Positions 24,796-33,313 of a stretch of 37,141 bases of DNA are shown in pieces. The translations under genes were made by a program, and so were the position numbers. The notes under the pieces are model-generated. The model saw nothing but the letters and a program-made list of their open reading frames with translations, did not search any database and was not told the origin of the DNA. How positions within the stretch are numbered: position 1 is the first letter of the stretch; every line of letters starts with the position of its first letter. This stretch comes from Erysipelotrichaceae bacterium. Lineage in GTDB: Bacteria > Bacillota > Clostridia > TANB77 > CAG-508. The DNA lies in contig JAETTH010000016.1 of assembly GCA_021769225.1 (NCBI GenBank), positions 1 through 37,141 of the forward strand. The letters are read 5' to 3'.

Positions 24796-24831
24796 GGGAA
24801 GATCATCAAAAAAGGTGATTTTCCTTTCTTT
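24796..24831 (+). terminator. Terminator after aspS
   Basis: GGAAGATCATC pairs with GGTGATTTTCC (9 of 11 plus G-T pairs), followed by TTTCTTTC. Confidence 0.7.
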
Positions 24832-24923
24832 CTATCTAAATAAAATAAGTAGCTAAAATAAATAGATAAGAAAGCAAGACCAATAAGAAAATTCAGAATA
24901 AGAAACCAAAAAAGGAGAAAAAT

Positions 24924-25985
24924 ATGAAACAAAAAGTATTACTTGGAATGAGTGGTGGAGTAGATAGTTCTGTTGCCGCTATTTTATTACAAGAACAAGG
25001 TTATGAAGTAATTGGGGCAACTATGAAACTATGGAATCAGGAGGAAAAAGAAAGATGTGGTAGTTTTTCAGCAGTAGAAGATGCTAAAAAAGTATGTGAA
25101 AAATTAGAGATCCAGCATTATACATTAGACTATCAAGATATCTTTCAAAAACATGTTATCCAAGATTTTATCGATTGTTATCAATGTAGCAAAACTCCTA
25201 ACCCTTGTATTGAGTGTAATCGATATCTAAAATTTGGAGCCTTTTATGAAAAAGCAAAAGAGCTTGGATGTCAATATATCTCAACAGGGCATTATGCAAA
25301 AGTAGAATATTCAGATAAATATCAGCAATATGTATTAAAAAAATCAAAAGCAGATAAAAAAGATCAGACCTATTTCCTATACCAAATTCCCAAGGAAGTA
25401 CTAAGCCATATGCTATTTCCATTAGAGGATTTTACTGATAAATCAGAAATACGTAAAATAGCAGAAAAACATGGACTTGTTGTAGCTAAAAAACCAGATA
25501 GTCAAGAAGTATGCTTTATTCCAGATAATGACTATGCTTCTTTTGTAATTAGCCATATGAAAGAAGAGCCAAAGCCAGGAAATATTGTAACCAAACAAGG
25601 AGAAATCCTAGGTAAGCATAAAGGATTAATTTACTACACAGTAGGACAAAGAAAAGCAATAGGAGTCTCCTATAAAAAACCACTTTATGTTATAGCTTTA
25701 AATAGAGAAAAAAATGAATTAATAGTGGGAACAGAAGAAGAGCTATATCAAACAGAACTAATAGCAAACCAAGTCAACTTTCTAATCGATGACTTTTCAA
25801 AAGGAGAAAATAAAGTAAAAGCAAAAATACGTTATCGTGCCAAAGAAGCTGAAGCTAAAATGATCCCAATAGAAAACAATTGCATTAAAGTAATCTTTGA
25901 AGAACCACAAAGAGCCATTACACCAGGACAGTCTGTTGTATTTTATCAAGATGATATTGTCATTGGTGGAGGAAAAATTAGGTAA
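24924..25985 (+). CDS. mnmA: tRNA-specific 2-thiouridylase MnmA
   Basis: MnmA puts sulfur on U34 of tRNAs for Lys, Glu and Gln. The 353-residue protein has the PP-loop GMSGGVDSSVAA at residues 7-18, the catalytic Cys region TPNPCIECNRYLKFG, the second Cys in DSQEVCFIPD, and the C-terminal beta-barrel ending PGQSVVFYQDDIVIGGG. The ATG follows AAAAGGAGAAA. The order aspS-mnmA with a terminator between them suggests separate transcription. Confidence 0.96.
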   Translation: MKQKVLLGMSGGVDSSVAAILLQEQGYEVIGATMKLWNQEEKERCGSFSAVEDAKKVCEKLEIQHYTLDYQDIFQKHVIQDFIDCYQCSKTPNPCIECNRYLKFGAFYEKAKELGCQYISTGHYAKVEYSDKYQQYVLKKSKADKKDQTYFLYQIPKEVLSHMLFPLEDFTDKSEIRKIAEKHGLVVAKKPDSQEVCFIPDNDYASFVISHMKEEPKPGNIVTKQGEILGKHKGLIYYTVGQRKAIGVSYKKPLYVIALNREKNELIVGTEEELYQTELIANQVNFLIDDFSKGENKVKAKIRYRAKEAEAKMIPIENNCIKVIFEEPQRAITPGQSVVFYQDDIVIGGGKIR

Positions 25986-26036
25986 AAAGTAGAAAAAACG
26001 AAAAAAAGAAACGAATTCTAAATTTTCTAAGAAATA

Positions 26037-26065
26037 TTGTAATCTTTAATTAATTATGGTATAGT
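26037..26065 (+). promoter_or_regulatory. Promoter of the transferase-rubredoxin gene
   Basis: TTGTAA (26037-26042) and TATAGT (26060-26065) are spaced by 17 bases, about 48 bases before the start codon. Confidence 0.65.
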
Positions 26066-26112
26066 ATCAGTAGTTTGAAAATAAAAAAGGAATTAACTTA
26101 GGAGGCATATAT

Positions 26113-27354
26113 ATGTGGGGAGATATTGCAATTGCATTTTTACTAGCTTTTATTACCGCATTTGCATTTACACCAGGCACCATAAAACTAGCTAAAAAAG
26201 TAGGCGGGATGGATATTCCAAAAGATAACAGAAGGATGCATAGCAAACCAATGCCAAAACTTGGTGGACTTGCCGTTATTTCAGGATTTTTAATCTCTGC
26301 CATTTACTTATTAATATCCCTTAGTATTGAGGGAACCATTGATTTATTTGGAGAAGAACAATATGCATTAAAACTATTAGGATTTCTAATTGGTATTATC
26401 ATACTAGGAGGTACCTGTTTTATCGATGATACCAAAGGAATCAAACCATTAGTAAAATTAGCAGGACAACTTGCTGCAGCCATTATTGTAGTAATTTGTG
26501 GTATAAAGATTGAATTTTTGAATATACCATTTATTAGTACATTAGGATTAAGTGAGCCTTTTTCCATTATTATAACAATTTTATGGATAGTAGGAATTAC
26601 CAATGCGATTAACCTAATTGATGGATTAGATGGACTTTCTTCTGGAATTACTATGATTTCAGCAATTTCACTTTTAATCATCTTTGCGTTAAATGGTTCA
26701 CCAATGATTGCCATTGTATTAATAACAGCATTAGCAGGTGCAATCACAGGATTTTTACCATTTAACTTCAATCCGGCAAGAACCTTTATAGGAGATACTG
26801 GCTCAAACTTCTTAGGATTTACGATTGCAGTTGTATCCATTTTAGGAGTAGCCAAAACCTATACAGCAATTGTAATTGTTCTACCAGTTATTGTACTTGG
26901 ACTACCAGTATTTGATACATTATTTGCTATTATCAGAAGAATTGTAAAAGGTAAATCACTAAAAGCAGTATTTCAAGCAGATAAAGGACATTTACATCAC
27001 AAATTGGTAAAAAAAGGATTTTCACAAAAAGAAGCAGTTTTAATTCTATATGGTATTAGTGCATCTTTTGGAATGTTTGCAATCATTCTATTCGAAAGTG
27101 GACCATGGAAAGCATTATCATTTGCCCTAATGGTAGTTGCCGTTTTAGGAATTGGATATAAAGAGTTATTTAAACTAAAGGGAGGTGAAAAAACAATGTA
27201 TAGATGTATGGCATGTGGATATATATATGACCCAGCTGTAGGTGATCCAGACAGTGGAATTGCACCAGGAACAGCATTTGAAGATATTCCAGATACCTGG
27301 GTTTGCCCATTATGTGGAGTAAGTAAAGATATGTTTGAAGAAGTAAAAGACTAA
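26113..27354 (+). CDS. WecA/TagO-like GlcNAc-1-phosphate transferase fused to rubredoxin
   Basis: Residues 1-355 are a MraY/WecA-family transferase with about 10-11 membrane helices, which attaches GlcNAc-1-P to undecaprenyl phosphate to begin teichoic acid or other glycan synthesis. Markers are [35 protein letters not shown] and the cytoplasmic DKGHLHH His motif. Residues 362-413 are a complete rubredoxin (C-M-A-C-G-Y and C-P-L-C-G), a one-iron electron carrier. No stop separates them. GGGAGGTGA plus ATG at 27196 lies at the joint, so free rubredoxin can also be made. The fused tail should face the cytoplasm. The start follows TTAGGAGGC. Confidence 0.88.
   Translation: MWGDIAIAFLLAFITAFAFTPGTIKLAKKVGGMDIPKDNRRMHSKPMPKLGGLAVISGFLISAIYLLISLSIEGTIDLFGEEQYALKLLGFLIGIIILGGTCFIDDTKGIKPLVKLAGQLAAAIIVVICGIKIEFLNIPFISTLGLSEPFSIIITILWIVGITNAINLIDGLDGLSSGITMISAISLLIIFALNGSPMIAIVLITALAGAITGFLPFNFNPARTFIGDTGSNFLGFTIAVVSILGVAKTYTAIVIVLPVIVLGLPVFDTLFAIIRRIVKGKSLKAVFQADKGHLHHKLVKKGFSQKEAVLILYGISASFGMFAIILFESGPWKALSFALMVVAVLGIGYKELFKLKGGEKTMYRCMACGYIYDPAVGDPDSGIAPGTAFEDIPDTWVCPLCGVSKDMFEEVKD
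27180..27198 (+). promoter_or_regulatory. Internal ribosome binding site for rubredoxin
   Basis: GGGAGGTGA at 27180-27188 with ATG at 27196 gives near-ideal spacing for independent translation of a 52-residue rubredoxin (27196-27354) in the same frame as the transferase. Confidence 0.75.
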
Positions 27355-27365
27355 ATAAATAGATA

Positions 27366-27398
27366 AAAAGCTGTGTAAAACATTACACAGCTTTTTTT
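27366..27398 (+). terminator. Terminator after rubredoxin
   Basis: A perfect 13-bp stem AAAAGCTGTGTAA (27366-27378) with 27383-27395, loop AACA, then T run. Confidence 0.9.
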
Positions 27399-27464
27399 AC
27401 GGTAAAAGTGGGAAAAATGGAAAGATATGCTCTAATTGGTATAGGAGTAAGTTTTGTATTTTAA

Positions 27465-27581
27465 GACTTTGAAACCTTAGTTAAAAATTTATATTGTATA
27501 GGTAATGGAGGAGGAATAACAAGAGGGCTTAAAATGACATCCTGCTCTAGAGTACAAATGGCAAAAATAATAGAAAAATAG
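27465..27581 (+). pseudogene. Remnant of a FAD-dependent oxidoreductase C-terminus
   Basis: A 38-codon frame between stops encodes D-F-E-T-L-V-K-N-L-Y-C-I-G-N-G-G-G-I-T-R-G-L-K, which fits the C-terminal flavin-binding signature L-Y-x-I-G-D-G-A-G-I-T-R-G-L of NAD/FAD-dependent oxidoreductases. It has no start codon, ribosome site or upstream body, so only the last piece of a decayed gene is left. A hairpin terminator follows at once. The rest of 27399-27781 shows only promoter elements. Confidence 0.55.
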
Positions 27582-27584
27582 AAG

Positions 27585-27612
27585 AAAAGAGAGCTTTTTT
27601 CTCTCTTTTTCT
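27585..27612 (+). terminator. Terminator behind the oxidoreductase remnant
   Basis: AAAAGAGAG (27585-27593) pairs with CTCTCTTTT (27601-27609), T-rich tail. It has probably outlived the gene it served. Confidence 0.7.
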
Positions 27613-27722
27613 TTAAATCACTAATTTAGACTTAAAAGATTGAAAGAGAACAAATGAGAAAAACAGAGAAAAAAAGAGATTTTACAACAAAGAGGTAAAT
27701 GACGGTTTTAAACCACAGAATA

Positions 27723-27751
27723 TTGACATAAAAGACAAAATATGATAAAAT
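27723..27751 (+). promoter_or_regulatory. Promoter of the GpgS-like gene
   Basis: TTGACA (27723-27728), 17 bases, TAAAAT (27746-27751); near consensus, 31 bases before the start codon. Confidence 0.8.
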
Positions 27752-27781
27752 GATAGAAGTGATAAAAAAAGAGGTGATATT

Positions 27782-28477
27782 ATGGAAAATGGAATTACAG
27801 TTATTATACCTGCTCACAACGAAGAGAGATCAATTGCAAAGGTAGTTCGAAATGTAAGAAAAAATAAAAAAGTAAAAGAGATTATAGTCGTGAATAACGC
27901 ATCTACAGATAATACTGCTGATGTAGCAAGAAGTGTAGGTGCCATCTTAGTCAATTGTGATAGAAGAGGAAAAGGTCATGCCATGGAAGAAGGTATAAAA
28001 AGAGCCCAAAACGATATTCTACTTTTCATGGACGGAGATATCACAAATTATAAAAAGAATATTATTGATATTATGACAGAAGATATATTTTCAGATGAAG
28101 CAGACTTTATAAAATCAGCATTTACTCGTTCAGGAGGAAGAGTTACAGAATTAGTAGCCAAACCTTTAATTGAACTTCTTTTTCCAGAAGCTGCTAGATT
28201 TGAACAACCACTTAGCGGTATTATAGCAGGCAAAAGAGAATTTTTTAATCGTATTGAATTAGAAAAAGATTATGGTGTGGATATAGGTATTTTACTAGAT
28301 ATGTTAAAAATTAATGCGAGAGTCAAAGAAGCATATATAGGAAAACTAAAAAATGATTCACAAGATTGGAAAGCTTTAGCAAAAATGTCTAGAGAAGTAT
28401 CTAGAGCAATCATATCAAGAGCAGATAATATCAGTAAGAATAACAATTTAGTAGTAGCAGATTTTAAAATTAGTTGA
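27782..28477 (+). CDS. Glycosyltransferase, glucosyl-3-phosphoglycerate synthase-like
   Basis: A 231-residue GT-A fold transferase: VIIPAHNEERSI nucleotide-binding start, NNASTDNTADVA, RGKGHAM and the metal-binding D-G-D (FMDGDITN). The segment G-R-V-T-E-L-V-A-K-P-L-I-E-L-L-F-P-E, then Q-P-L-S-G-I-I-A-G-K-R-E and Y-G-V-D-I-G-I-L-L-D follows the GpgS family, which moves glucose from a nucleotide sugar to 3-phosphoglycerate. It is shorter than actinobacterial GpgS, so the acceptor is uncertain; a lipid-phosphate acceptor is an alternative. The ATG follows AAGAGGTGAT. Confidence 0.78.
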   Translation: MENGITVIIPAHNEERSIAKVVRNVRKNKKVKEIIVVNNASTDNTADVARSVGAILVNCDRRGKGHAMEEGIKRAQNDILLFMDGDITNYKKNIIDIMTEDIFSDEADFIKSAFTRSGGRVTELVAKPLIELLFPEAARFEQPLSGIIAGKREFFNRIELEKDYGVDIGILLDMLKINARVKEAYIGKLKNDSQDWKALAKMSREVSRAIISRADNISKNNNLVVADFKIS

Positions 28478-28486
28478 AGAGATCAA

Positions 28487-28521
28487 AAAACAGTATTACG
28501 AAAAATCGAAATACTGTTTTT
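28487..28521. terminator. Bidirectional terminator
   Basis: AAAACAGTATT (28487-28497) pairs with 28510-28520 and is flanked by A and T runs between convergent genes. Confidence 0.8.
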
Positions 28522-28550
28522 ATTTTGCATTTTATGGCTAAATTTAAATA

Positions 28551-29351
28551 TTAAACATCAAATCCCTCTTGTCTTAAAACGCGATCAAGACGAACTACTA
28601 ATCTTTCACGTTGCTCTTTGATACGAGCTTCTAAGAAAGGAAGATTTTCAGGAGAAACTATCTGTTTTAATAAACAAAGATTCTCGATACATTTTACAGT
28701 ATCCAAAGGTTGTCTAAATTGATATTTAGTAGTAGTACTTCCTTCCCTTCCACTAACATAAATATGAGAGACAAAATCAGCAATTTCGTAAGAAGTTGAT
28801 TTTTCAATTCCTAGAAAGGTAAAAATAACATCCTCGTAAAAAGTTCCAACCGGAAATAAAATTTGGCTTTGAAGTAAAAAGCTTCGATTCCAAACTTCAC
28901 TACATACATTAATATATTTATTTTTGGCTAATCGAAATTCTTTTGTACAATTTTCTTTATCAGGAAGAAATGTAATTTCTCTACTTCCTGTTGTTTGAAA
29001 ACCAGTATAAACAATATCTGGTGATTTCCCAGAAATAATGGCATTTAATTTTTCTAATACATCGCAAGAAGCTAAACAATCATCTGCATCTAAAAATAGG
29101 ATATAATCACCAGTGGCAGCCAAGATTCCTCTATTTCTAGAGCCTCCTGCATATAACTTTTCTGTATTTTCCAATAAAGTTAAATTCTGAAAATTTTGAA
29201 TTTGGGAAACTGATCTATCAGTAGAGCAGTCATCAATCAAAATTAATTCATAATTAGAATAAGTCTGATTTTGTACACTCTGAATCGATTTTGAAATATA
29301 TTTTTCTGCATTATAAACTGGAATAATAATACTAAATTTATTTTGTTTCAT
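28551..29351 (-). CDS. Family 2 glycosyltransferase
   Basis: A 266-residue GT2 enzyme with a standard N-terminal catalytic domain: IIIPVYNAEKYISKSIQSV, LIDDCSTDRSV, G-G-S-R-N-R-G-I and the D-x-D motif FLDADD. The C-terminal half is short. It probably adds a sugar to a surface polysaccharide; donor and acceptor are unknown. Its start overlaps the phosphatase gene by 14 bp, showing translational coupling. An AGGAGG-type site (GGAGGC) precedes the ATG. Confidence 0.9.
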   Translation of the reverse strand: MKQNKFSIIIPVYNAEKYISKSIQSVQNQTYSNYELILIDDCSTDRSVSQIQNFQNLTLLENTEKLYAGGSRNRGILAATGDYILFLDADDCLASCDVLEKLNAIISGKSPDIVYTGFQTTGSREITFLPDKENCTKEFRLAKNKYINVCSEVWNRSFLLQSQILFPVGTFYEDVIFTFLGIEKSTSYEIADFVSHIYVSGREGSTTTKYQFRQPLDTVKCIENLCLLKQIVSPENLPFLEARIKEQRERLVVRLDRVLRQEGFDV

Positions 29352-29889
29352 ATTTGCCTCCTATAAACTGATGAACTTCACAATTATGAAGTTTACAACT
29401 TAAAATTTGACTTGCTGAAAGGATACCATAAAAATAAGAATAAATAGCCCTATAAGTCCCTCCATGTGTAACTAATAAAATATTTCCATTAGGATGTTTT
29501 TCAATAAGTTCATCTAAAAAAGACCATACACGATAGAATAGATCCTGAATAGGTTCAACATCATTAGTAGAAAGGTTTTTCTCATAATCAAAATAATCAA
29601 GCAAATTAATTTGAGCAACAGTTCCTTCATAAATCCCAAAATTTCTCTCTATTAATCTATTTTCTAGTTCAATGGGAACGTGAAATACTTCATTTAAAAT
29701 ATTTGCTGTTTGAACAGTCCTAATTAAAGGAGAAGCATATATCTTATCAATGGAAAACTTAGATAATTGCTCTTTTAAATTATTTGCTTGCTCAAGGCCA
29801 GTAGCATTTAAGGGAATATCACTAAAGCCTTGTATTTTATTTTGAATATTCCAATCTGTTTGTCCATGTCTTACTACATATAAATTCAC
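29338..29889 (-). CDS. Histidine phosphatase family protein (phosphoglycerate mutase-like)
   Basis: A 183-residue branch-1 histidine phosphatase. The catalytic His is in YVVRHGQTDWN, the second Arg in ASPLIRTVQTA, Glu in LIERNFGIYEGT and the second His in LLVTHGGTYRA. Members dephosphorylate small sugar phosphates or act as mutases. Glucosyl-3-phosphoglycerate phosphatase belongs to this superfamily, and a GpgS-like gene is 0.9 kb away, so this could be its partner, though a general phosphatase is equally possible. The ATG follows AGGAGG-like AGGAGGTTTTT. First gene of a two-gene unit. Confidence 0.9.
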   Translation of the reverse strand: MNLYVVRHGQTDWNIQNKIQGFSDIPLNATGLEQANNLKEQLSKFSIDKIYASPLIRTVQTANILNEVFHVPIELENRLIERNFGIYEGTVAQINLLDYFDYEKNLSTNDVEPIQDLFYRVWSFLDELIEKHPNGNILLVTHGGTYRAIYSYFYGILSASQILSCKLHNCEVHQFIGGKYETK

Positions 29890-29950
29890 TAAAAAAACCT
29901 CCTAAACAAAGTATAACAAAAATACAAGGGTTTGTAAACAAAAGAAACTG

Positions 29951-29979
29951 TTGAAATTAGATAGAGTTATTAGTATAAT
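29951..29979 (+). promoter_or_regulatory. Promoter of the pyruvyl-transferase-like gene
   Basis: TTGAAA (29951-29956), 17 bases, TATAAT (29974-29979), 24 bases before the start codon. Confidence 0.8.
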
Positions 29980-30002
29980 AAAGAAAAAAATAGGGGAGAG
30001 AT

Positions 30003-31064
30003 ATGAAAAAATTAAAAGTATATATTTTTGCATATGCGAAAAATAATTTAGGAGATGATATTTTTTTAAAGATATTAGTGGAGAAATATCCAGATATTAA
30101 TTTCTATATTAATATTGAGCAAGAGAAGTATATGACTCTTTTACATAAATATCCTAATGTTACAATAATAAAAGCAAAAAACAAAGATTTTGATAAAATT
30201 AATCCAAGTTCTTATGATGCGGTTATTAATATTGGAGGCTCGATCTTTATTGAAAACACATCTGCCATTGAAAGAATCAAAGAATTTAAAGAATTTATTT
30301 TAAAATGTAACCAAATAAAAATACCATTTTTCTATGTTAGTTCTAACTTTGGCCCTTACCAAACACAGCAATATTTAGATTTAACAAAACAAACATTAAG
30401 CTTAGCAACAGATGTATGTTTTCGAGAAAAATATTCTTATGAACTGTTTAAGAAAAATCCAAATGCGAGGTGGGCTCCAGATTTAATTTTTTCTTTTGAT
30501 TATCCAAAACAAGAAAAAGAAAAAAATACGTTGGGAATTTCAATCATTCATTTAAAAAACAGGCAACTAAAAGAGGAACAAGAATATTATAAAGTAATTG
30601 CAAATCACATTAAAAGATATCAAGAAAAAGGAAATAAAATCTATTTATTTTCATTTTGTGAATATGAACAAGATGAAGAAGGGGTAAAAGAAGTAGAAAA
30701 GTATTTAGAACAAGAGGAAAAGAAAAAATTAACAGTAATGACTTATCAAGGAGATGTCAATTCCTTTTTAGAGAGTTATTCTAAAATGGAAAAGATGATT
30801 TGTACGCGTTTTCACTCGATGATTTTATCAGCTATTATGCAACAAAAATTTTATGTTATATCCTATAGTAAAAAATTAGAGCATGTTATTGAGGACTTAT
30901 CATTATGTGAGAAATACTCAAAAATAGAAGAATTAACAGAAGATTTCTTAATAGAAGAACAAGACTTTAAGCAACTACCGGAAGAAAAAATAGAAATATT
31001 AAAAAGAAAAGCCCAAGAGCAACTACAAAAATTTGACGAGTGGAAAAATCTACAAAAAAGGTAA
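30003..31064 (+). CDS. Polysaccharide pyruvyl transferase family protein
   Basis: A 353-residue protein of the polysaccharide pyruvyl transferase family (CsaB-like fold), whose members add ketal-linked pyruvate to surface sugars. Supporting segments: N-N-L-G-D-D-I-F near the N-terminus, D-A-V-I-N-I-G-G-S-I-F (residues 74-84), F-Y-V-S-S-N-F-G-P-Y, and C-T-R-F-H-S-M-I-L-S-A-I in the C-terminal domain with the conserved R-x-H. The ATG follows AGGGGAGAG. The next transferase starts 10 bp after its stop, so they form one unit. Confidence 0.88.
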   Translation: MKKLKVYIFAYAKNNLGDDIFLKILVEKYPDINFYINIEQEKYMTLLHKYPNVTIIKAKNKDFDKINPSSYDAVINIGGSIFIENTSAIERIKEFKEFILKCNQIKIPFFYVSSNFGPYQTQQYLDLTKQTLSLATDVCFREKYSYELFKKNPNARWAPDLIFSFDYPKQEKEKNTLGISIIHLKNRQLKEEQEYYKVIANHIKRYQEKGNKIYLFSFCEYEQDEEGVKEVEKYLEQEEKKKLTVMTYQGDVNSFLESYSKMEKMICTRFHSMILSAIMQQKFYVISYSKKLEHVIEDLSLCEKYSKIEELTEDFLIEEQDFKQLPEEKIEILKRKAQEQLQKFDEWKNLQKR

Positions 31065-31074
31065 AGGAGGCACT

Positions 31075-32061
31075 ATGGATAAAGCTGTTATTAGTGTTAT
31101 TGTACCAATCTATAATAAAGAAAAATATTTAGTAAAATGCTTAGAAAGTATTATAAACCAGACTTATCAAGATTTAGAAATTATTTTAGTAAATGATGGA
31201 TCAACCGATGGCTCTTTAAAGATTTGTAAAGAGTATGAAAAAAAAGACAAAAGAATCAAACTAATTAGTACAAAAAACAATGGTGCTGCACATGCTAGAA
31301 ATCTAGCAATTGATATTGCTACTGGAAATTATATATCCTTTATTGATGCAGATGACTATATTGCAAAAGACTATTATGAATATTTACTAACCCTTATAAA
31401 AGAATATAAAGTTGATATTGCAGAATGTGACTTTGAATTAGTAGAAGAGGAAACAGAATATTTCTTTGATAACCAAGAAAAAGAAATCAAAAAATACAAT
31501 AATATAGAAGCATTAGCAGAACTATACAGTGATGATCCAGACTCTCACACAAGAACAGTTATTATGTGTAATAAGCTATTTAAAAAAGGTCTTTTTAGTA
31601 ATCTACGATATATTGAAAACCGATTAATTGATGATGAAACTATTATCTATAAATTAATCTACCAGTCAAGTGGTATCGTTGTAACAAATAGAAAAATGTA
31701 TGCCTATGTTCAAAGTAGTAATAGTACTATGAGAAGTAGTTTTACAGACAAAAGATTAGATGATAGTATGAAAGTTTTTGATGAATTTATTACTTTCTTT
31801 CAAGAGAAAGATTTGATTACGATTCAAGAAAAGGCAATTCAAACAGCCATCCATTTCTATAACCAATTTGTTCCTTTCATTAGAGAATCACAAAAAATAG
31901 AGAATAAAGAAAAGACAATAAATAAATTGATAGAAGAATTTGAAATAAGAATTGAAGAGTGGGAAAATTTAATTAAAGAATATGACTTTTTAAAAAATAG
32001 AGATAAAAAGAAAAATCAAATGGAAGAGCTTTTTTATCAAAGATTAGGAGAAATAAACTAA
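31075..32061 (+). CDS. Family 2 glycosyltransferase
   Basis: A 328-residue GT2 enzyme: V-I-V-P-I-Y-N-K-E-K-Y-L, LVNDGSTDGSL, NNGAAHARNLAI and the D-x-D motif FIDADDYI. The C-terminal part carries R-L-I-D-D-E-T (an E-D-x-x-motif helix seen in this group) and a Lys/Glu-rich tail. The ATG at 31075 follows AAAGGAGGCACT; the frame runs 14 codons into the preceding gene but lacks a ribosome site there. It is the last intact glycan gene before the accessory patch. Confidence 0.92.
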   Translation: MDKAVISVIVPIYNKEKYLVKCLESIINQTYQDLEIILVNDGSTDGSLKICKEYEKKDKRIKLISTKNNGAAHARNLAIDIATGNYISFIDADDYIAKDYYEYLLTLIKEYKVDIAECDFELVEEETEYFFDNQEKEIKKYNNIEALAELYSDDPDSHTRTVIMCNKLFKKGLFSNLRYIENRLIDDETIIYKLIYQSSGIVVTNRKMYAYVQSSNSTMRSSFTDKRLDDSMKVFDEFITFFQEKDLITIQEKAIQTAIHFYNQFVPFIRESQKIENKEKTINKLIEEFEIRIEEWENLIKEYDFLKNRDKKKNQMEELFYQRLGEIN

Positions 32062-32111
32062 AAAGCAACTAAAATATAAAATAATAATCAAAAGAACTTC
32101 TAAATAGTAAT

Positions 32112-32807
32112 TTGTCGCTGAGATTAAACGAAAGTCCCTTTGAAGGAATAAAAAATGGAACAAAAACAATAGAGTTTAGATTATATGATGAAAAAAGACA
32201 ACAAATAAAAGTTGGAGACAAAATAGAATTTTCAAAATTACCAGATTTACAAGAAAAGTTATTAGTTGATGTTGTTCAATTATACAGGAAAGATACATTT
32301 GAAAATTTATTTAGAAAATTATATACTGATGAAGAGAAAATAAAAAGAAAAACTAAATCAATGTATCAGTACTATTCTCCTGAAAAGGAGAAAGAATATG
32401 GAGTTATAGTAATAAAAATATCGTTAATTAGCAATGGATTTAGGTATACATATAACAAATTAGTTAGAGATAAAATTCCAGAAAATATAGATAGTGAGCC
32501 AGGTAGAAAAAGTCAATATAGAATTCTTAATGATAACTAATATTTAACTGAATTAAATAAAAAAGTATTGGAAGAAACAAATGAATTTATAGAAGAGAAT
32601 AGTGTTGAAGAACTGGGACATTTAATGGAAGTTATAAATGCAATAATGAAATTGAAAGGGTATAAAATGGAAGAAGTATATAAAATCATGAAAGCTAAGG
32701 CAGATAAAAAAGGAGCTTTTGAAGATAAAATATATTTAGAGTATGTTGATGAAGAGAAAAGAAATATAGAGGAAGAAAAAGAATTAGATAAAGAATTTAG
32801 AAAGTAA
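32112..32807 (+). pseudogene. ASCH domain fused to MazG-like pyrophosphohydrolase, broken
   Basis: Residues 1-105 form an ASCH domain (PFEGIKNGTKTIEFRLYDEKR and IKVGDKIEFSKL). A MazG/PRA-PH-like NTP pyrophosphohydrolase begins with Y-N-K-L-V-R-D-K-I-P. A TAA at 32538-32540 cuts the frame after N-D-N; beyond it the same frame continues Y-L-T-E-L-N-K-K-V-L-E-E-T-N-E-F and ends at 32805. The expected family sequence at the stop has Glu or Lys, so one base change suffices. The 5' end begins with TTG without ribosome site, so it may also have lost its start. ASCH and MazG parts suggest handling of modified nucleotides. Confidence 0.7.
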
Positions 32808-32835
32808 TAATCAATGAAAATTTGGAGGGATTTTA

Positions 32836-33144
32836 ATGCAAATAATAACATTATGTGGAAGTTTAAAATTTAAAAAAGAAATGATGATTATTGCAGAGAA
32901 AATGGCGTTAGAAGGACATTGTATTCTCACACCTGTTTATCCAATATTAGAGAATGTTGAAAGAACTGAAGAACAACTGATAAAACTAAAAGAAGCACAT
33001 TTTAGAAGAATAGAATTATCTGATGCTATATTAGTTATAAATGTAAATAATTATATTGGAAATAGCACAAATTTAGAAATAGAGTATGCTAAAAAACTAG
33101 GTAAAGAAATTATATATTATACAGATTTAATAAATAAGGATTAG
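32836..33144 (+). CDS. Nucleoside 2-deoxyribosyltransferase-like protein
   Basis: A 102-residue paralogue of the protein at 11367-11687: I-I-T-L-C-G-S-L-K-F-K, then G-H-C-I-L-T-P, R-R-I-E-L-S-D-A-I-L-V-I-N, and N-Y-I-G-N-S-T-N-L-E-I-E-Y-A-K. The fold is of the deoxyribosyltransferase/DUF4406 type that binds nucleotides or nucleosides. It sits directly after a MazG-like pseudogene, a neighbourhood that fits clean-up of nucleotides. The ATG follows TTGGAGGGATT. Confidence 0.78.
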   Translation: MQIITLCGSLKFKKEMMIIAEKMALEGHCILTPVYPILENVERTEEQLIKLKEAHFRRIELSDAILVINVNNYIGNSTNLEIEYAKKLGKEIIYYTDLINKD

Positions 33145-33146
33145 AG

Positions 33147-33161
33147 CGACAACTTACAATT
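33147..33161 (+). repeat. 15-bp direct repeat, left copy
   Basis: CGACAACTTACAATT, identical to 34500-34514, flanks the sigma/anti-sigma pair. Confidence 0.8.
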
Positions 33162-33191
33162 TTGTAGCTTGTAAGAATAATAGTAATTTGT

Positions 33192-33226
33192 AAGGCAGAT
33201 AATTAGTTTACAATTATCTGCCTTTA
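33192..33226 (+). terminator. Terminator before the sigma-factor operon
   Basis: AAGGCAGATAATT (33192-33204) pairs perfectly over 13 bp with 33212-33224, seven-base loop. Confidence 0.75.
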
Positions 33227-33262
33227 TAACTAATATGATATTATAAAAAAATCAAATATTTT

Positions 33263-33288
33263 TGTAACAAAATAATAATAAAAGATAC
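33263..33288 (+). promoter_or_regulatory. Possible ECF-type promoter
   Basis: TGTAAC (33263-33268) resembles the AAC-containing -35 of ECF promoters, with GATAC (33284-33288) 15 bases on. It would allow the sigma factor to drive its own operon. Confidence 0.3.
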
Positions 33289-33313
33289 TAATAAGTGAAA
33301 GGAGGAAAATGTT

